A stretch of 64,000 nucleotides of DNA. Origin: Arion vulgaris (lineage: Eukaryota; Mollusca; Gastropoda; Stylommatophora; Arionidae). Positions 53,890 through 63,925 of the stretch are shown piece by piece. Every line of letters begins with the position of its first letter. Position 1 is the first letter of the stretch. The translations under genes and the position numbers were made by a program. The stretch spans positions 50,508,407 through 50,572,406 of the forward strand of contig CM036762.1 in the NCBI GenBank assembly GCA_020796225.1, read 5' to 3'. Below the pieces are notes generated by a model. The model saw only the letters and a list, made by a program, of their open reading frames with translations, searched no databases and was not told the DNA's origin.

Positions 53890-54480
53890 CTGATATAATT
53901 TTCTTCTTGTTTTGCGTTCTCACTAGATTAGGATTCTGGATCCTCTAATAAAACCGCAGTCTGCCGCAAATTGTCAGCCACACTATACAGTTTGCATTGG
54001 ACGATGGTGTAGGTGGACCACCTTTTTCTTCTCAGGTCTACATACTGGGGGCAGTTCTGTAGGATATGTTCTGTCATGATACTCGCCGAGGCCCATGTCA
54101 TTGATGTCTATATTGAAATGAGTGTACAGGTGGTGTCTCATTGTATTGTGACCCGCCCGGATGCAAACTATGGCAGTGGTCCCTTCTGGATAGTTAGCAA
54201 TATCTATCATCCTTGTCGTGTAGTGGGTGTTCCCACTTTGCTTTATAGTTCCCTCACACTATGGTTTTTGCTTCTTCATAGCTGACCAGGTTGTCATTTT
54301 GAGACATCCTCACTCTTCCTTTAGCCAGTCGGTCAGCATCTTCATTCCTCTTGAGCTTGCAGTGTGAGGATATCCACTGGATTACTACCCTCTCGGAATC
54401 ATGGGATAGCTATGCTAAGGTTGTCATTAGATCCCTTAGTTCTGTGTTCTTTTCAGATTTCAGAATATTGACATAGGATT
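53890..54480 (-). mobile_element. LINE RNase H to 3' end remnant
   Basis: The minus strand reads IVCIRAGHNTMRHHLYTHFN, a frame-shifted LPPVCRPEKKK block and, at 53,910-53,995, the unit amplified at 30,850-31,390. Shows the parent arrangement of that array. Confidence 0.75.
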
Positions 54481-54539
54481 GAGTGAGAATATAAATTTAA
54501 TAGATTGATTGATTGATTAAGTAATGATTGAGAAACTAA

Positions 54540-54675
54540 GTTATAGACATCAAGAGCAGCCGTAAGAAAATGAAGAACAGCTTACAAAGTGCCTTAGCAC
54601 AAGCACACACAAGATCTACATCTCCTCCCCAACACTTCTATAAAGAAGTAAATGGTGGAAGAGAAGAAGAAATGA
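54540..54675 (+). mobile_element. LINE 3' end
   Basis: 'TACAAAGTGCCTTAGCACAA', 'CTCCCCAACACTTCTATAAA' and 'GTAAATGGTGGAAGAGAAGA' match the end of 40,640-41,085. Confidence 0.78.
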
Positions 54676-54679
54676 TTTG

Positions 54680-54850
54680 ACTGAAGTCTAAGCCCCTGTG
54701 AGTGCGGTTCAATTCCGCAGGCTGGCAGAAAAGCCACAAGTTCTCCAGATTTATGGTGTTCGTGGCACCAAACCAAAGGGTTATGATGTCCATGGCACCG
54801 AGTCAAAAAGCTGAAAGCAAGTGCTTCTGGATTGGAAAAAAAGAAGAAAG
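54680..54850 (+). mobile_element. SINE family E
   Basis: 'GTGAGTGCGGTTCAATTCCG', 'CTGGCAGAAAAGCCACAAG', 'TCCATGGCACCGAG', 'GCAAGTGCTTCTGGATTGGA' and an A-rich tail. Confidence 0.82.
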
Positions 54851-54978
54851 AAAGTAGAAGACTGAAGTCTACTTCAGTGCGCTGACTAGTATTGTTGAAG
54901 TGACAGAACAATGGAAGGACAGACCTTCTTGTCATCAGATGATGTTGAGACCGATGTCAATATTGCTAAACATCTTAC

Positions 54979-55127
54979 CTCCACAACTTCATCTACTTTA
55001 TCTTGCCATTTAATACAGCTCTGGTTCAGATCTGACCATTTCCTGTTGAGCAGTCTCAATAGATTACGCATCTTGTGTATCAAGTGTCTGGCATCTTTCT
55101 CTGGTATTCCATCAGGATAACTGTCAT
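54979..55127 (-). CDS. DMD: Dystrophin exon, spectrin repeat (149 nt)
   Basis: Acceptor CTTCCCATCAG and donor GTAAGA bound 149 nt. G plus AT gives Asp, then DSYPDGIPEKDARHLIHKMR, NLLRLLNRKWSDLNQSCIKW and QDKVDEVVE. It matches human RLLRKQAEEVNTEWEKLNLH to SADWQRKIDE. Confidence 0.93.
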
Positions 55128-55207
55128 CTGATGGGAAGTATAAAACAGCTTACAGTTATAGTGAACCAGCAAGGATCGTTAAACAGAGCAGATGTCCTAA
55201 GTATACA

Positions 55208-55360
55208 CATAATCTTTCTTCTTCAAATGCTTCATATCGACCACTTGTTAACCAACATTTGTGATTTGTAAGTGATCTGAGCCTAAGAGCGATTGTACGT
55301 TGTGCCAGTTATGCGCCTTCAAGTAGGGCAGCACATCCGATTTCTGCGTGTGCTAACTTT
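55208..55360 (-). mobile_element. SINE family D, 3' part
   Basis: 'TTCATATCGACCACTTGTTA', 'GCGATTGTACGTTGTGCCAG', 'CAGCACATCCGATTTCTGCG'. It stops before the core. Confidence 0.8.
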
Positions 55361-55384
55361 TTTCTCTCCCAGATACAGAAGCAG

Positions 55385-55565
55385 TTGAGCTTTCAGCTCT
55401 TCGGCTCGGTGCTATGGACATCGTAACCCTTCAGTTCAGTGCCACAAACAATGTAGATCTGGAGAACCTCTGGCTTTTCTGCCAGCATGTGGAATTGAAC
55501 CGCACTCACAGTGGGCTTCTCACCTGTCGTCCAGCGTGCTACGAACACGCTGGGCAGACGGGTGC
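55385..55565 (-). mobile_element. SINE family E
   Basis: Minus copy: 'TCTTCGGCTCGGTGCTATGG', 'TCTGGCTTTTCTGCCAGC', 'GGAATTGAACCGCACTCAC', 'CTACGAACACGCTGGGCAG'. It lies between two family D pieces. Confidence 0.85.
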
Positions 55566-55745
55566 ATGTGCCAATTATGCGCCTACAAGTAGTCCAGCAC
55601 ATCCAATTTTTGCGATTTTAAAAATTTACTAGGGTAGCTTGCCTAGGCCCCTACCTCAGTCACCACTTACCACATGCCTTGTATATAGGTCACAGCATTA
55701 CTAATCTTTGCTCCCCTTGCGAGCCCTGGCAACACATAGGAGGGA
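55566..55745 (-). mobile_element. SINE family D, second partial copy
   Basis: 'GTGCCAATTATGCGCCTACA' through core variant 'CAGTCACCACTTACCACATG' to 'CGAGCCCTGGCAACACATAG'. It overlaps in content with the 55,208 copy, so it is a separate insertion. Confidence 0.78.
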
Positions 55746-55849
55746 GGTATACACATAATAATTTTATCATGTTTCCTAACATTTCAATCTTCTTCTTCAG
55801 TGATCTCTGGGTCATGCGTTTAATCCATGGTAGACCACAAACTGGGTAG

Positions 55850-56310
55850 TAGCCTGAGGCCTGTTAGGTTTTGCTAAAGCTTAGTTTTCAAGTCAAGTGG
55901 TTGTGACAACATATTGATTCTCAGCTCTCCCTGAAAAAGATAGTCCTGCAGGACATGATCTGATATCTGCTCCATCTGTTGGCACTGGCAGAGAGCTGGT
56001 TGACTTATTCCTATTCTATATTAGTGTCTGTTTGGCTGAAATCGGATGCACATGTCCTAAACGTGTAGAAGTCTATGCGTTTGGGGTCTACCAAACCAAT
56101 GTGCAACGTGTACACGTTCTTGGCAAAGATCAAACATATCACAAAGAGTGATTAAAATTGGTTGTAAAGAGCGAATGCAAAGGAGAAGAAGATTAGTGTC
56201 TGTTGAGTCTGCAGTGTCCAGTACAAAGTGTGAAATATAATGACCTGGTCTGTTCGGCTGAGGTCTTTGATGAATTCTTTTCCATAATCATATCCAGTGT
56301 TTTGTCTTCC
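55850..56310 (-). mobile_element. LINE zinc-knuckle remnant split by SINE C
   Basis: The minus strand contains QQMEQISDHVLQDYLFQGEL (region after RNase H). It is interrupted at 56,033-56,191 by a SINE with target duplication. Confidence 0.6.
56033..56191 (+). mobile_element. SINE family C, 5'-truncated, with target-site duplication
   Basis: It starts inside the element ('TGGCTGAAATCGGATGCACA') and ends 'GCAAAGGAGAAGAAG'. It is flanked by 13-bp 'ATTAGTGTCTGTT' at 56,020-56,032 and 56,192-56,204. 5' truncation plus duplication fits LINE-mediated insertion. Confidence 0.85.
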
Positions 56311-56329
56311 AGTCTAGTGTAGATTGTCT

Positions 56330-56760
56330 CTATGTCTTGTGAGACTAAAGACCTTGCTACATAGTTTTACTGTAGTCTTTCTCGTGACTAGGCTTCTACA
56401 TGTTTGCAGTCTTCTATGTGACAGACTCTACTAGTTTACTGCAGTCTTCTATCATGACTAGGCCTTACATGTTTAGTCTTCTTTCGATAGTAAGACCTCT
56501 ATGTTACTTAGTCTTTCTATGGACTAAGGCCTTGCTACATGTTACTGCAGTCCTTGATGATAGGCCTACATGTTTACCAGTCTTCCTTGTGGACTAAGCT
56601 TTGCCATGTTTCAGTCTTTCTATTGGACTAGGCCTTATAGCAGCTTCCGCGTGGACTAAGGCCTTTCATAGTTTGCAGTCTTCCCTATGTCGATGAGACT
56701 AAAGGCCTTGCTACATAGTTTTACTGCAGTCTTCCCTATGTCGATGAGACTAAAGGTGTG
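56330..56760. repeat. Degenerate 40-50-bp minisatellite
   Basis: About nine noisy copies of 'GTGACTAGGCCTTGCTACAT' + 'GTTTACTGCAGTCTTC'. Many indels. Confidence 0.8.
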
Positions 56761-56789
56761 GCTATTGAATACTGTAGTTGTGGAACAAT

Positions 56790-57435
56790 TTTAGATAACA
56801 AGCTGTCATACACTTGATATATCCTACACAAGATGTTACAGACTTGATAGCTAATGCTTACCTCCACTTGATAGTTAATGTCCCTCACTTGATAGTTTAT
56901 TTTCCCCACTTGATAGCATATGTCCCCACTGATAACTAATGTCTACCCCTTGATAGCTAATGCCCCCGATAACTAATGTCCATCACTTGAAAGTAATGTC
57001 CCCACTTGGTAACTAATGTTTCCCCCCACTTGATAACTAACGTCCCCCATTTTATAGCTTCTTTCTTCTTCTTCTTTGCGTTCGTTCTTTACAACCAATT
57101 TTAATCACTCTATGTGATATGTTTGATCTTTGCCAAGAACGTGTATACGTTGCACATTGGTTTGGTAGGCCCCTAAACACATAAGACTTCTACACGTTTA
57201 GGACACATGCATCCGATTTCAGCCAAACCTCCTTAGTCGCCTCTTACGACATGCGTGGCAGGTAACAGTGGTTCTATTCTTTACACCCCAAATTTGGGCC
57301 CGGTAACCACTCGGGCGATTTTTAGCTAATGCCCCCACTTGACAACTAACGTCCCCCGCTTGATAGCTAATATCCCCTGATTGACAAACAATGCCCCTCC
57401 CCCACTTGGTAGCTAACGTCCATCCACATGATAAC
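56790..57435. repeat. 22-bp minisatellite split by SINE C
   Basis: Noisy copies of 'CCCCCACTTGATAGCTAATG' + 'TC' on both sides of the SINE at 57,060-57,317. Confidence 0.88.
57060..57317 (-). mobile_element. SINE family C, full length, inserted in an array
   Basis: Minus copy: 'TTCTTCTTCTTTGCGTTCG' (tail) to 'GGCCCGGTAACCACTCGGGC' (5' end), with core 'AGTCGCCTCTTACGACATGC'. The flanks 'TTATAGCT' and 'TTTTAGCT' may be a target duplication. Confidence 0.9.
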
Positions 57436-57739
57436 TAATGTCCCCGCAAACATCAAACAGAATTTCCTTTGCATGTCTATATTATGAATCTCAATGTCCT
57501 GTTACTTAGGTTTCATGATAGTAGTGGTATCTAATGTACATTTCTAACAAGTGATCAAACCGTTGCATTATTTGTCATCAAATTTTATGTCTAAGTCAAC
57601 ATCTTTATTTACTTGTCTCTTATCACTTATATTATGCAATATCTACAACAATGGAATAATACCAAAAAACCCCACAAAATATTCAAATGAACAGTGAGAA
57701 GAAGGTGCAACCAGATTAATTTTGCTGTTCATTATTCTA

Positions 57740-58150
57740 TCTCTATATCCTCTGCGTGTGCCATTTGACACATAATGCTTCACAAGAGATTTCCATTGTC
57801 GCCGTTCTGCCGCCTTTCAACTAATTGTTTACCATGTCATGCCACAATCTTTCAACTCTTTCCAAAGTTCTTCTCCATGTTTCCTTTGGATGCCCAGGCC
57901 TTCTTTTTACACCCACTGTTCATCAGAGAGCTGTCCTAGCCAATGTCCCTACTGGGATATGCCCAATCCACTTTCATCTTTTAATGATGGTTTCCGATGA
58001 TGTACAGTTTGCTCGTTTTAAAGGTTCTTCATATGCTATCCTATTTGGCGTGAAAATTTGCAAGATTCTCTTGAAACAATTATTGTGGAATGTCTCCAAC
58101 TTGTGCATGATGTTGTGTATCATCTTTCCAGCACACATTACCGTATAATT
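57740..58150 (-). mobile_element. LINE ORF2 C-terminal fragment
   Basis: The minus strand has KKKAWASKGNMEKNFGK and HHKMKVDWAYP-like blocks in different frames, matching a GRPKxTWR-type LINE end. Strongly decayed. Confidence 0.55.
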
Positions 58151-58789
58151 ACATTCTCAAGACACTGGTTCTGTCCCTTATTGGAGGATACAAGTAAATT
58201 ATATACCCTCAGGGTGCAGCTATAGGTGCTTAGCATCTTTCAGATAAATGAACAAGTCAACTTCAGAGCACTAACAGTACAGTAGGTCTCGCAATGATCT
58301 GTAACATTTTATTGGATCAAAAAAAGTAACACCACACCATGATACAGAAATCCAGCTCACTGCTACTGAATTACACAAAATCCCTAGTTCATTATTGACA
58401 AAACAGGATTAAGCTGTCTGTAATCCCAAAGGATTCTGACACATAAATAAGAAAATCAATACCCAAGTTTGAGATAATGAGAATCGTGTTTGAATCATTC
58501 TGTTAGCCTCATTAGCAGCAGATTGTAAGAACAATATAGCACTATTCTTATCCATGATTTTTCTTTTAACTGATCCACACCGCTGCCTGATTCTAGCAGA
58601 CGTCAATATCAGCCAGACAGAAATGCCAGGTTTTTTTGGGGTCAGTGTTAGTTTAAGCTAAAACAACATTATTATTTTATTCAATTTGACTTCTATTGGC
58701 TTCTTTAGTTTCTTGGTGCTAGGAAACAGGAAGTTTACACAACCTGGTTTTATATGAACTTGACTAGTATGTCTGTATGTTGTATTGAT

Positions 58790-59240
58790 TTCTTCATCAA
58801 GTAGTAGCATGTCCTTTGTGGAATGTCACTTTCATTACAGCCCGCCTGAAAAACTTGCTGTCTCTGACAAGTTCTCCTGGTTCTTCCAGCGTCATGTTTA
58901 AGGTTTCTTTGATATCCTGCTGCCAACTTTATCTTGGTCATCCTCTGCCTCATACTCCAGGAACTACACATTCCATTATCGTTCTCTCCAAACCACTGTG
59001 ACGTTTAACGTGGCCAAAATATTTCATCTTCCGGGACATGATGTTATTTATGAGCCATTGCTCCCGAGATATGCAGGCCTTGTAGGATGTCTTTGTTATT
59101 TTATCTTCGCTGCCCAGGATGTTCTAAGAACTTTTCTGTAAAACCTTGTTTCAAAAGCTTCAATTTTATTCTTTAATGTTTGTGTTATGGTCCACGATTC
59201 ACATCCATATGTTACCACATGTTCTCAGAAGTTTTACTTT
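58790..59240 (-). mobile_element. LINE 3' fragment
   Basis: Reverse copy of the 35,760-36,160 family: 'AATATTTCATCTTCCGGGAC', 'CATTATCGTTCTCTCCAAAC', 'CTTCATTACAGCCCGCCTGA' on minus-coding sequence. Confidence 0.75.
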
Positions 59241-59344
59241 CGTTTCTTTGCTTGTGTCGTGCCATAGTTTCTTCATGCTGACTCCCTCTGGAAATTAATG
59301 ACTTCCAGATTGATTTCTTATTTCATCTTTATAGCTTTGAGATC

Positions 59345-59400
59345 TCAGTGGTATAGAGCTTAGGTGTTTGCCTCTTGTTTCGAAGGTAGTCGGTTCTCTT
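59345..59400 (+). mobile_element. tRNA-like SINE head
   Basis: 'TCAGTGGTATAGAGCTTAGG' and 'GGTAGTCGGTTCTC' resemble A and B boxes. The body is decayed. Confidence 0.4.
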
Positions 59401-59566
59401 ACTGATGGGATAATATTCATACACCTTCGCCGAATTTGGATCTATCTGCCCTACATGCCGTGGGAGTTTATTAGAGGGGCAACAGAGAAATTTTCTTGTT
59501 GCAAACAACACAGATTAAAAAAATTGGCAACTTGGTTGACAAGAATGAACACAAACAACAACTAAC

Positions 59567-59687
59567 CAGTGCTTTCTCCACCACTGTCATAAAGGGCATC
59601 TTCTCCTTCTTCTGAGAGGTAGAACTTTCCTGCATTAAGACTCTGCTCTATCAATGGTCTCTTCAGCTTCAGCTGTTGCTGTAGCCG
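59567..59687 (-). CDS. DMD: Dystrophin exon, spectrin repeat (121 nt)
   Basis: Acceptor CCTTTCCAACAG and donor GTTAGT bound 121 nt, the same length as human exon 58. Reads RLQQQLKLKRPLIEQSLNAG, KFYLSEEGEDALYDSGGEST and a G. It matches human FKRELKTKEPVIMSTLETVR then IFLTEQPLEGLEKLY. Confidence 0.93.
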
Positions 59688-59840
59688 CTGTTGGAAAGGA
59701 AATGTTACATAAAGAATGAGATAGTAAGGATATGTAGAGCGGAGACGTACAATATGATCTATTTACTGCAAAACTGACGACAATTAGTAACCAAAGTAGA
59801 GAATGAGATGGCAAGAGTCAGCATCAAAATCAGTGAACCA

Positions 59841-60114
59841 TACAGGGTGTTCAAGATAAAAGCAGCTGCATTGACAAATCAAAAGTTGCCAGGTACGCAT
59901 TGCGCTTTGTCTATTTACTGGTTCTAACCTGTTCTGACTAGCTCATCTTTTCGTCCCATTTGTTCATCCCCGTTCCTGCACCATAATTACACACCATTAC
60001 AAAAAAGACTCACTCACTTTATCTATACTACATCATAATTGAACCTTGTCATTTTTATAGACATATGCCAGATTGGCTCCCTTGACAAGCTACTTTTATC
60101 TTGAACACCCTGTA
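59841..60114. mobile_element. Short inverted-repeat element (mariner-like MITE)
   Basis: 27-bp terminal inverted repeats at 59,841-59,867 and 60,088-60,114 ('TACAGGGTGTTCAAGATAAA' + 'AGCAGCT') with one mismatch. It starts and ends in TA. 274 bp, non-coding. Confidence 0.85.
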
Positions 60115-60659
60115 GTTCAACAAGACCTTACTTCATCTATAATTATGGCTATGGTAACAGGAGTCTGGTAAACTGAACAGGGATCAAATATGACAGGCAA
60201 AGCTGGTTATATATTTGATTATTATTGTTTTATCTTCTTTTTTCAATTTTTAGTTTTTCACATTTATTTCATTTTCTGTTTTTAGTCACTTATTTTCATT
60301 TTAGGGTCATTAGGGATTTATTGTCTGACTGTTAATGTTATGTCTGCCGTATAGAAGTACAAATTTCTTTGCTTCGTTTGTATTCTTTGCTTGATAAAGG
60401 CCTTTTGACTTTGTAAAATTATATTACTTTGTTTTTATGTGTTTTGCCTTTGCTACATAGTCTTACTGCATTCTTCCGTTATATTAAAAATATATAGTAT
60501 TTTAAAAAGATGTTCCGGGTAAATAGTAGGTGAAGATATTACAGCTTTATTGTAAATTTCAAGACAATGTTCATATCATCAACAAAGAAATAGAGCAAAA
60601 ATTAAGATCACACGAATATTTTTGTGATACAGTCCTGTTTTAACTTTTGATCCTGAAAG

Positions 60660-60940
60660 TATAAATACACTAAACAGAAAAGCACAGACCACCAACGGGA
60701 CACTGTGATCTCAGAGTACACCTCCCTAGAATGGGTCTTAGGGATTCGGCTGCCTGCCCCTGTGGAGCACCAAGGCAATCCCCAGAGCACATCCTGCAAG
60801 ACTGCCCATCCTGAGCAGTGTGAGAATGGAAATCTGGCAAACAGAAACAACCATACAAAACAAACTATGGAGAACCGGTGAAAACCTCAAGTCAACCACC
60901 CTATTTATGACACATACTGGAGTAGTTGCATAGCAGAAGT
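60660..60940 (+). mobile_element. LINE zinc-knuckle fragment
   Basis: Plus-strand relative of 50,050-50,425: 'GAGCACATCCTGCAAGACTG' + 'CCCATCCTGAGCAGTG' and 'CTATTTATGACACATACTGG'. Confidence 0.75.
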
Positions 60941-61084
60941 TGATTGCAGAAGAGGAGCTTTGTTCTATTTAATTTCATTGTTAATGATTTTAATGTCATA
61001 CAAATTTTTAGCCTTATTCTGTAAATAAAAAAAAATCTGACATCATGTCATAACAGTAAAAGTAATTCAACAATAATTAATAAC

Positions 61085-61450
61085 ATGAGGTATGAACTGC
61101 TCTACATCTCACAGTAATAGAGTTCAACATTTGGAGCAATGCTGTGATCGATGATGGGCCTCCTATGGACAAAAGCGGCATCATCAATGCTCTAAGAGAA
61201 AGCACAGGCTCTGAAGATTTCAATGAAGATAAAAGAGTATTTTCTCTATCCCTGTTGTGCAAGTTATGCATACCGATAGAGTCGCAGCAAGATGGGAAAA
61301 CAATGAGAGAAACCCCAGTAGATACATCAACCAGCACAGAATGAAAGTTATTAGTCTAAACACACTGAAATACAAGCTTGGGAGGAGACCGAAACAATTA
61401 TGCACATGTCCGATGTGCAATGAAAGGGATCAGTTCTCTTCGTTTGCTAC
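61085..61450 (+). mobile_element. LINE C-terminal fragment
   Basis: In different plus frames: VIDDGPPMDKSGIINALR, QVMHTDRVAARWENNERNPS, RYINQHRMKVISLNTLKYKL and CTCPMCNERDQF (zinc motif). It lies just downstream (gene sense) of the 157-nt exon. Confidence 0.65.
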
Positions 61451-61544
61451 ATTAACTTTCTAATTCAGTGAGTCAGGTACCACTTTACAGCTTGAGCATA
61501 CCTTTAAAATAGCATTTAACTCAATGTTTGCGTTCATTACTTGC

Positions 61545-61701
61545 CTGATTATCCACTGCCTGTCTCTGCACACTGGCCAAGTCTCCTCCTAAAGGTTGCT
61601 GTTTCTGCAGTTCTACTTGTCTATCATTCACCCAAGAAACAAGACTCTGAAGAGTTTTCACAAGTCTTGTCCACTGTTCTGTGTTGCTTTCAAGTCGACC
61701 T
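61545..61701 (-). CDS. DMD: Dystrophin exon, spectrin repeat (157 nt), GC donor
   Basis: 157 nt, the same length as human exon 57. Reads GRLESNTEQWTRLVKTLQSL, VSWVNDRQVELQKQQPLGGD and LASVQRQAVDNQ. It matches human LEASSDQWKRLHLSLQELLV then PIGGDFPAVQKQ. The intron begins GCAAGT instead of GTAAGT, a GC-AG intron with an otherwise ideal donor (CAG|GCAAGT). The acceptor is CACCTGATAG. It is the most upstream exon in the window. Confidence 0.94.
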
Positions 61702-61789
61702 CTATCAGGTGAACCAGATATGGGAAAAAATTACATACTATATCATGTACATAAAAATAAAATCAGTGTGGGCCCTTATCCTTTAGTGC

Positions 61790-62640
61790 CACAGAGGGTG
61801 GTACCCAGTGACGTTTTAAACATGTAAAATCCAGAGCATTGTCATCCTTTTGAACAAGAGCTGCTAGGAATTAAAAATGTTTTGTTTAGTTGCCTATTGG
61901 CTCAATGGAAGATCACACCCTTTGGCCGCGATAAAGTGGGCATTACACTTTGATCTTAGCCACACTTCCAGAACATCCTGAACTCTTTGCACGCTTTAAG
62001 CAGCACACTGCGCCACGTCAGAAGTCCGTTGCATGCTATAAGCCGCACATTGCCCATAAAGTTGCTTCCTTATAAGAAGTCTTTCTAGTTTTACTTCTAC
62101 TGTTTTACTTATACTACTTTTTAACCTTGTTATTCTATTAGGTTGTCCAGTTTTCTTCAATTTAGTATATAATAATATATCATCATCATCATAATATATA
62201 TATGTTTATTTATTGACGTAGTAGTAGGGATGGTTTTTAATTATTATTTTTAATTTAATTTTTTTACTTCCTTAAATTAACTGCTTAAAAATTGAGAAAT
62301 AACTCCGTGGAAAGAGTTAAGTTTTTAAAAAAAAACCATATCTAAAATATCTTAGATATTTTTACTGTATGTCAAACTAAGAATCCAGCAGTTAAACATC
62401 TCTGATTCTGTTGTTACAAGTGTGAAACAGGCAGCATTTATGATGTCTGCTTCTTTATCCATACTTCTCTCCCTTGGATGCTGTTCTAGCTAATTTATCT
62501 ACCCTTTTATTTCTCTTCATTACTGCATGCAAAGTCAAGATTTACTTACAAGATTTACAGACACTACAGTTCACCTATTCAGTCAACAGTTTGTCTGACC
62601 CCTGGTGTCAGCGGACCCCAATTTGGGAAACCCTGATCTA
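61790..62640. other. No exon recognised
   Basis: Intron upstream of the 157-nt exon: AT-rich with short (ATA)n near 62,165-62,200. The equivalent of human exon 56 is expected further right, beyond the window. Confidence 0.45.
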
Positions 62641-62659
62641 ATTCATTTACAGAGTGCAA

Positions 62660-62885
62660 CAGCTTCTGACATGCAAGCACTTGTTTAGGAAAAACACATA
62701 CATGGTTTATCTTCCAGTGCATAATGCATTGCATTCAAAAGTTCGTAGGTTCAAATCTGGAGCATGCTGTTCTGTTTCCGAATGCATTTTTTTCAGAGAC
62801 CCAATTTGTGTTGCAAGAGCTACCAGTTTTGGGCAATACTCTCCGAGGTGACGTGTCCTTTTTGCGGAGACGGACAGAGCATAGA
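62660..62885 (+). mobile_element. SINE family A, 3' end cut by SINE C
   Basis: 'AAAAGTTCGTAGGTTCAAAT', 'CTGTTCTGTTTCCGAATGCA', 'GCAATACTCTCCGAGGTGAC', 'GAGACGGACAGAGCATAGAG'. Confidence 0.82.
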
Positions 62886-62897
62886 GGTAAATCCTTG

Positions 62898-63139
62898 CCC
62901 GAGTGGTTACCGGGCCCAAATTTGGGGTGTAAAGAATAGAACCACTGTTACCTGCCACGCATGTCGTAAGAGGCGACCAAGGAGGTTTGGCTGAAATCGG
63001 ATGCACGTGTCCTAAACGTGTAGAAGTCTATGCGTTTAGGGGCCTACCAAACCAATGTGCAACGTATACACGTTCTTGGCAAAGATCAAACATATCACAG
63101 TGATTAAAATTGATCGTAAAGAACGAACGCAAAGAAGAA
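62898..63139 (+). mobile_element. SINE family C, full length, with target-site duplication
   Basis: Defines the family ends: 'CCCGAGTGGTTACCGGGCCC' to 'GAACGCAAAGAAGAA'. Flanked by the 12-bp 'GGTAAATCCTTG' at 62,886-62,897 and 63,140-63,151. Core 'ATGTCGTAAGAGGCGACCAA'. Confidence 0.93.
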
Positions 63140-63307
63140 GGTAAATCCTTGTTGTTTAGACCATGCAGGTTTTATTTAAAGATAGAACTAGATGAATGTA
63201 TATTAGAATGAGAGAAAGCGGTAGAAAAGAAAAGATGGAAGAAAATATCAGGGACTTTCAGGAATTCTTTCATGGACAACATGCTCTAGTTGTTTTTGTT
63301 TTTTTTC

Positions 63308-63500
63308 GATCCAGAAGCACTTGAGCTCTCAGCTCTTCGGCTCGGTGCCATGGACATCTAAACCCTTCGGTTCGGTGCCACAAACACAGTAAATCTGGAG
63401 AACCTGTGGCTTTTCTGCCAGCCCGCGGAATTGAACCGCACTCACAGAGGGCTTATCACCCTTCGTCCAACGCACTACGAACACGCTGGGCAGGCGGGTC
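63308..63500 (-). mobile_element. SINE family E, full length
   Basis: Minus copy: 'TCCAGAAGCACTTGAGCTCT', 'GGCTCGGTGCCATGGACATC', 'GCGGAATTGAACCGCACTC', 'CACGCTGGGCAGGCGGG'. Confidence 0.88.
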
Positions 63501-63825
63501 AGGCTCTTGTTTAAAACTGATAGGAATGGCTCCTTATAGTCCACCATTCTATAGCAGCATCAAGTATTGATCCCCCACTGTTGAAAAATATTACAAAACA
63601 GACATTATATAACTCATCTTCATGCCTTACTCTTTCCATTGACACTGTCCTTCTACAAGTATTTTTTGCTTGGCCCCTATATTATTTATATCTGCTGCCT
63701 AACATTGAGCTGTCTTTGTTAAAGTGGCCATCAGTATTCTACACACATGTACATACAGATACTACTATACTTATTTCTATCCATAAAAATATAGTCCAAG
63801 CATTCATTCAACATGATTTCAAAGG

Positions 63826-63925
63826 ATTTTAAAGCCAAAGGATTGACTTCATTGCACCAGGTTTTACCCCATATGGCTTGGCCCCTCTCCGTAGAAATGG
63901 CACACCACATGCAAAGAGTATTGTG
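63826..63925 (-). mobile_element. SINE family A, 3' part
   Basis: 'AAAGGATTGACTTCATTGCA' + 'CCAGGTTTTACCCCATATGG' and 'CACACCACATGCAAAGAGTA'. It runs into the terminal array. Confidence 0.75.

Larger units (their letters stand above)
6514..61701 (-). other. DMD: Dystrophin/utrophin-family gene (17 exons found, both ends outside)
   Basis: Known role of the family: dystrophin is a large cytoplasmic scaffold that links F-actin to the dystroglycan complex at the plasma membrane, through a WW / EF-hand / ZZ module. Seen here on the minus strand: spectrin-repeat exons, the WW half with SPWERAVAGNKVPYYI, EF-hand exons with VNVPLCVDLALNW and [15 protein letters not shown], the ZZ finger, the [12 protein letters not shown] segment and the start of the tail. 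WW and spectrin repeats upstream rule out dystrobrevin. Exons are 42-205 nt with GT-AG boundaries apart from one GC donor, in introns of up to 18 kb. The actin-binding N-terminus is beyond the right edge. I saw no promoter. The assembled frame is broken in two exons, most likely by assembly error. Confidence 0.93.

Noticed and set aside
61941..61965. Short similarity to the complement of U2 snRNA 5' end
   Set aside because: Only about 20 nt match, interrupted, and no Sm site or further U2 sequence follows.
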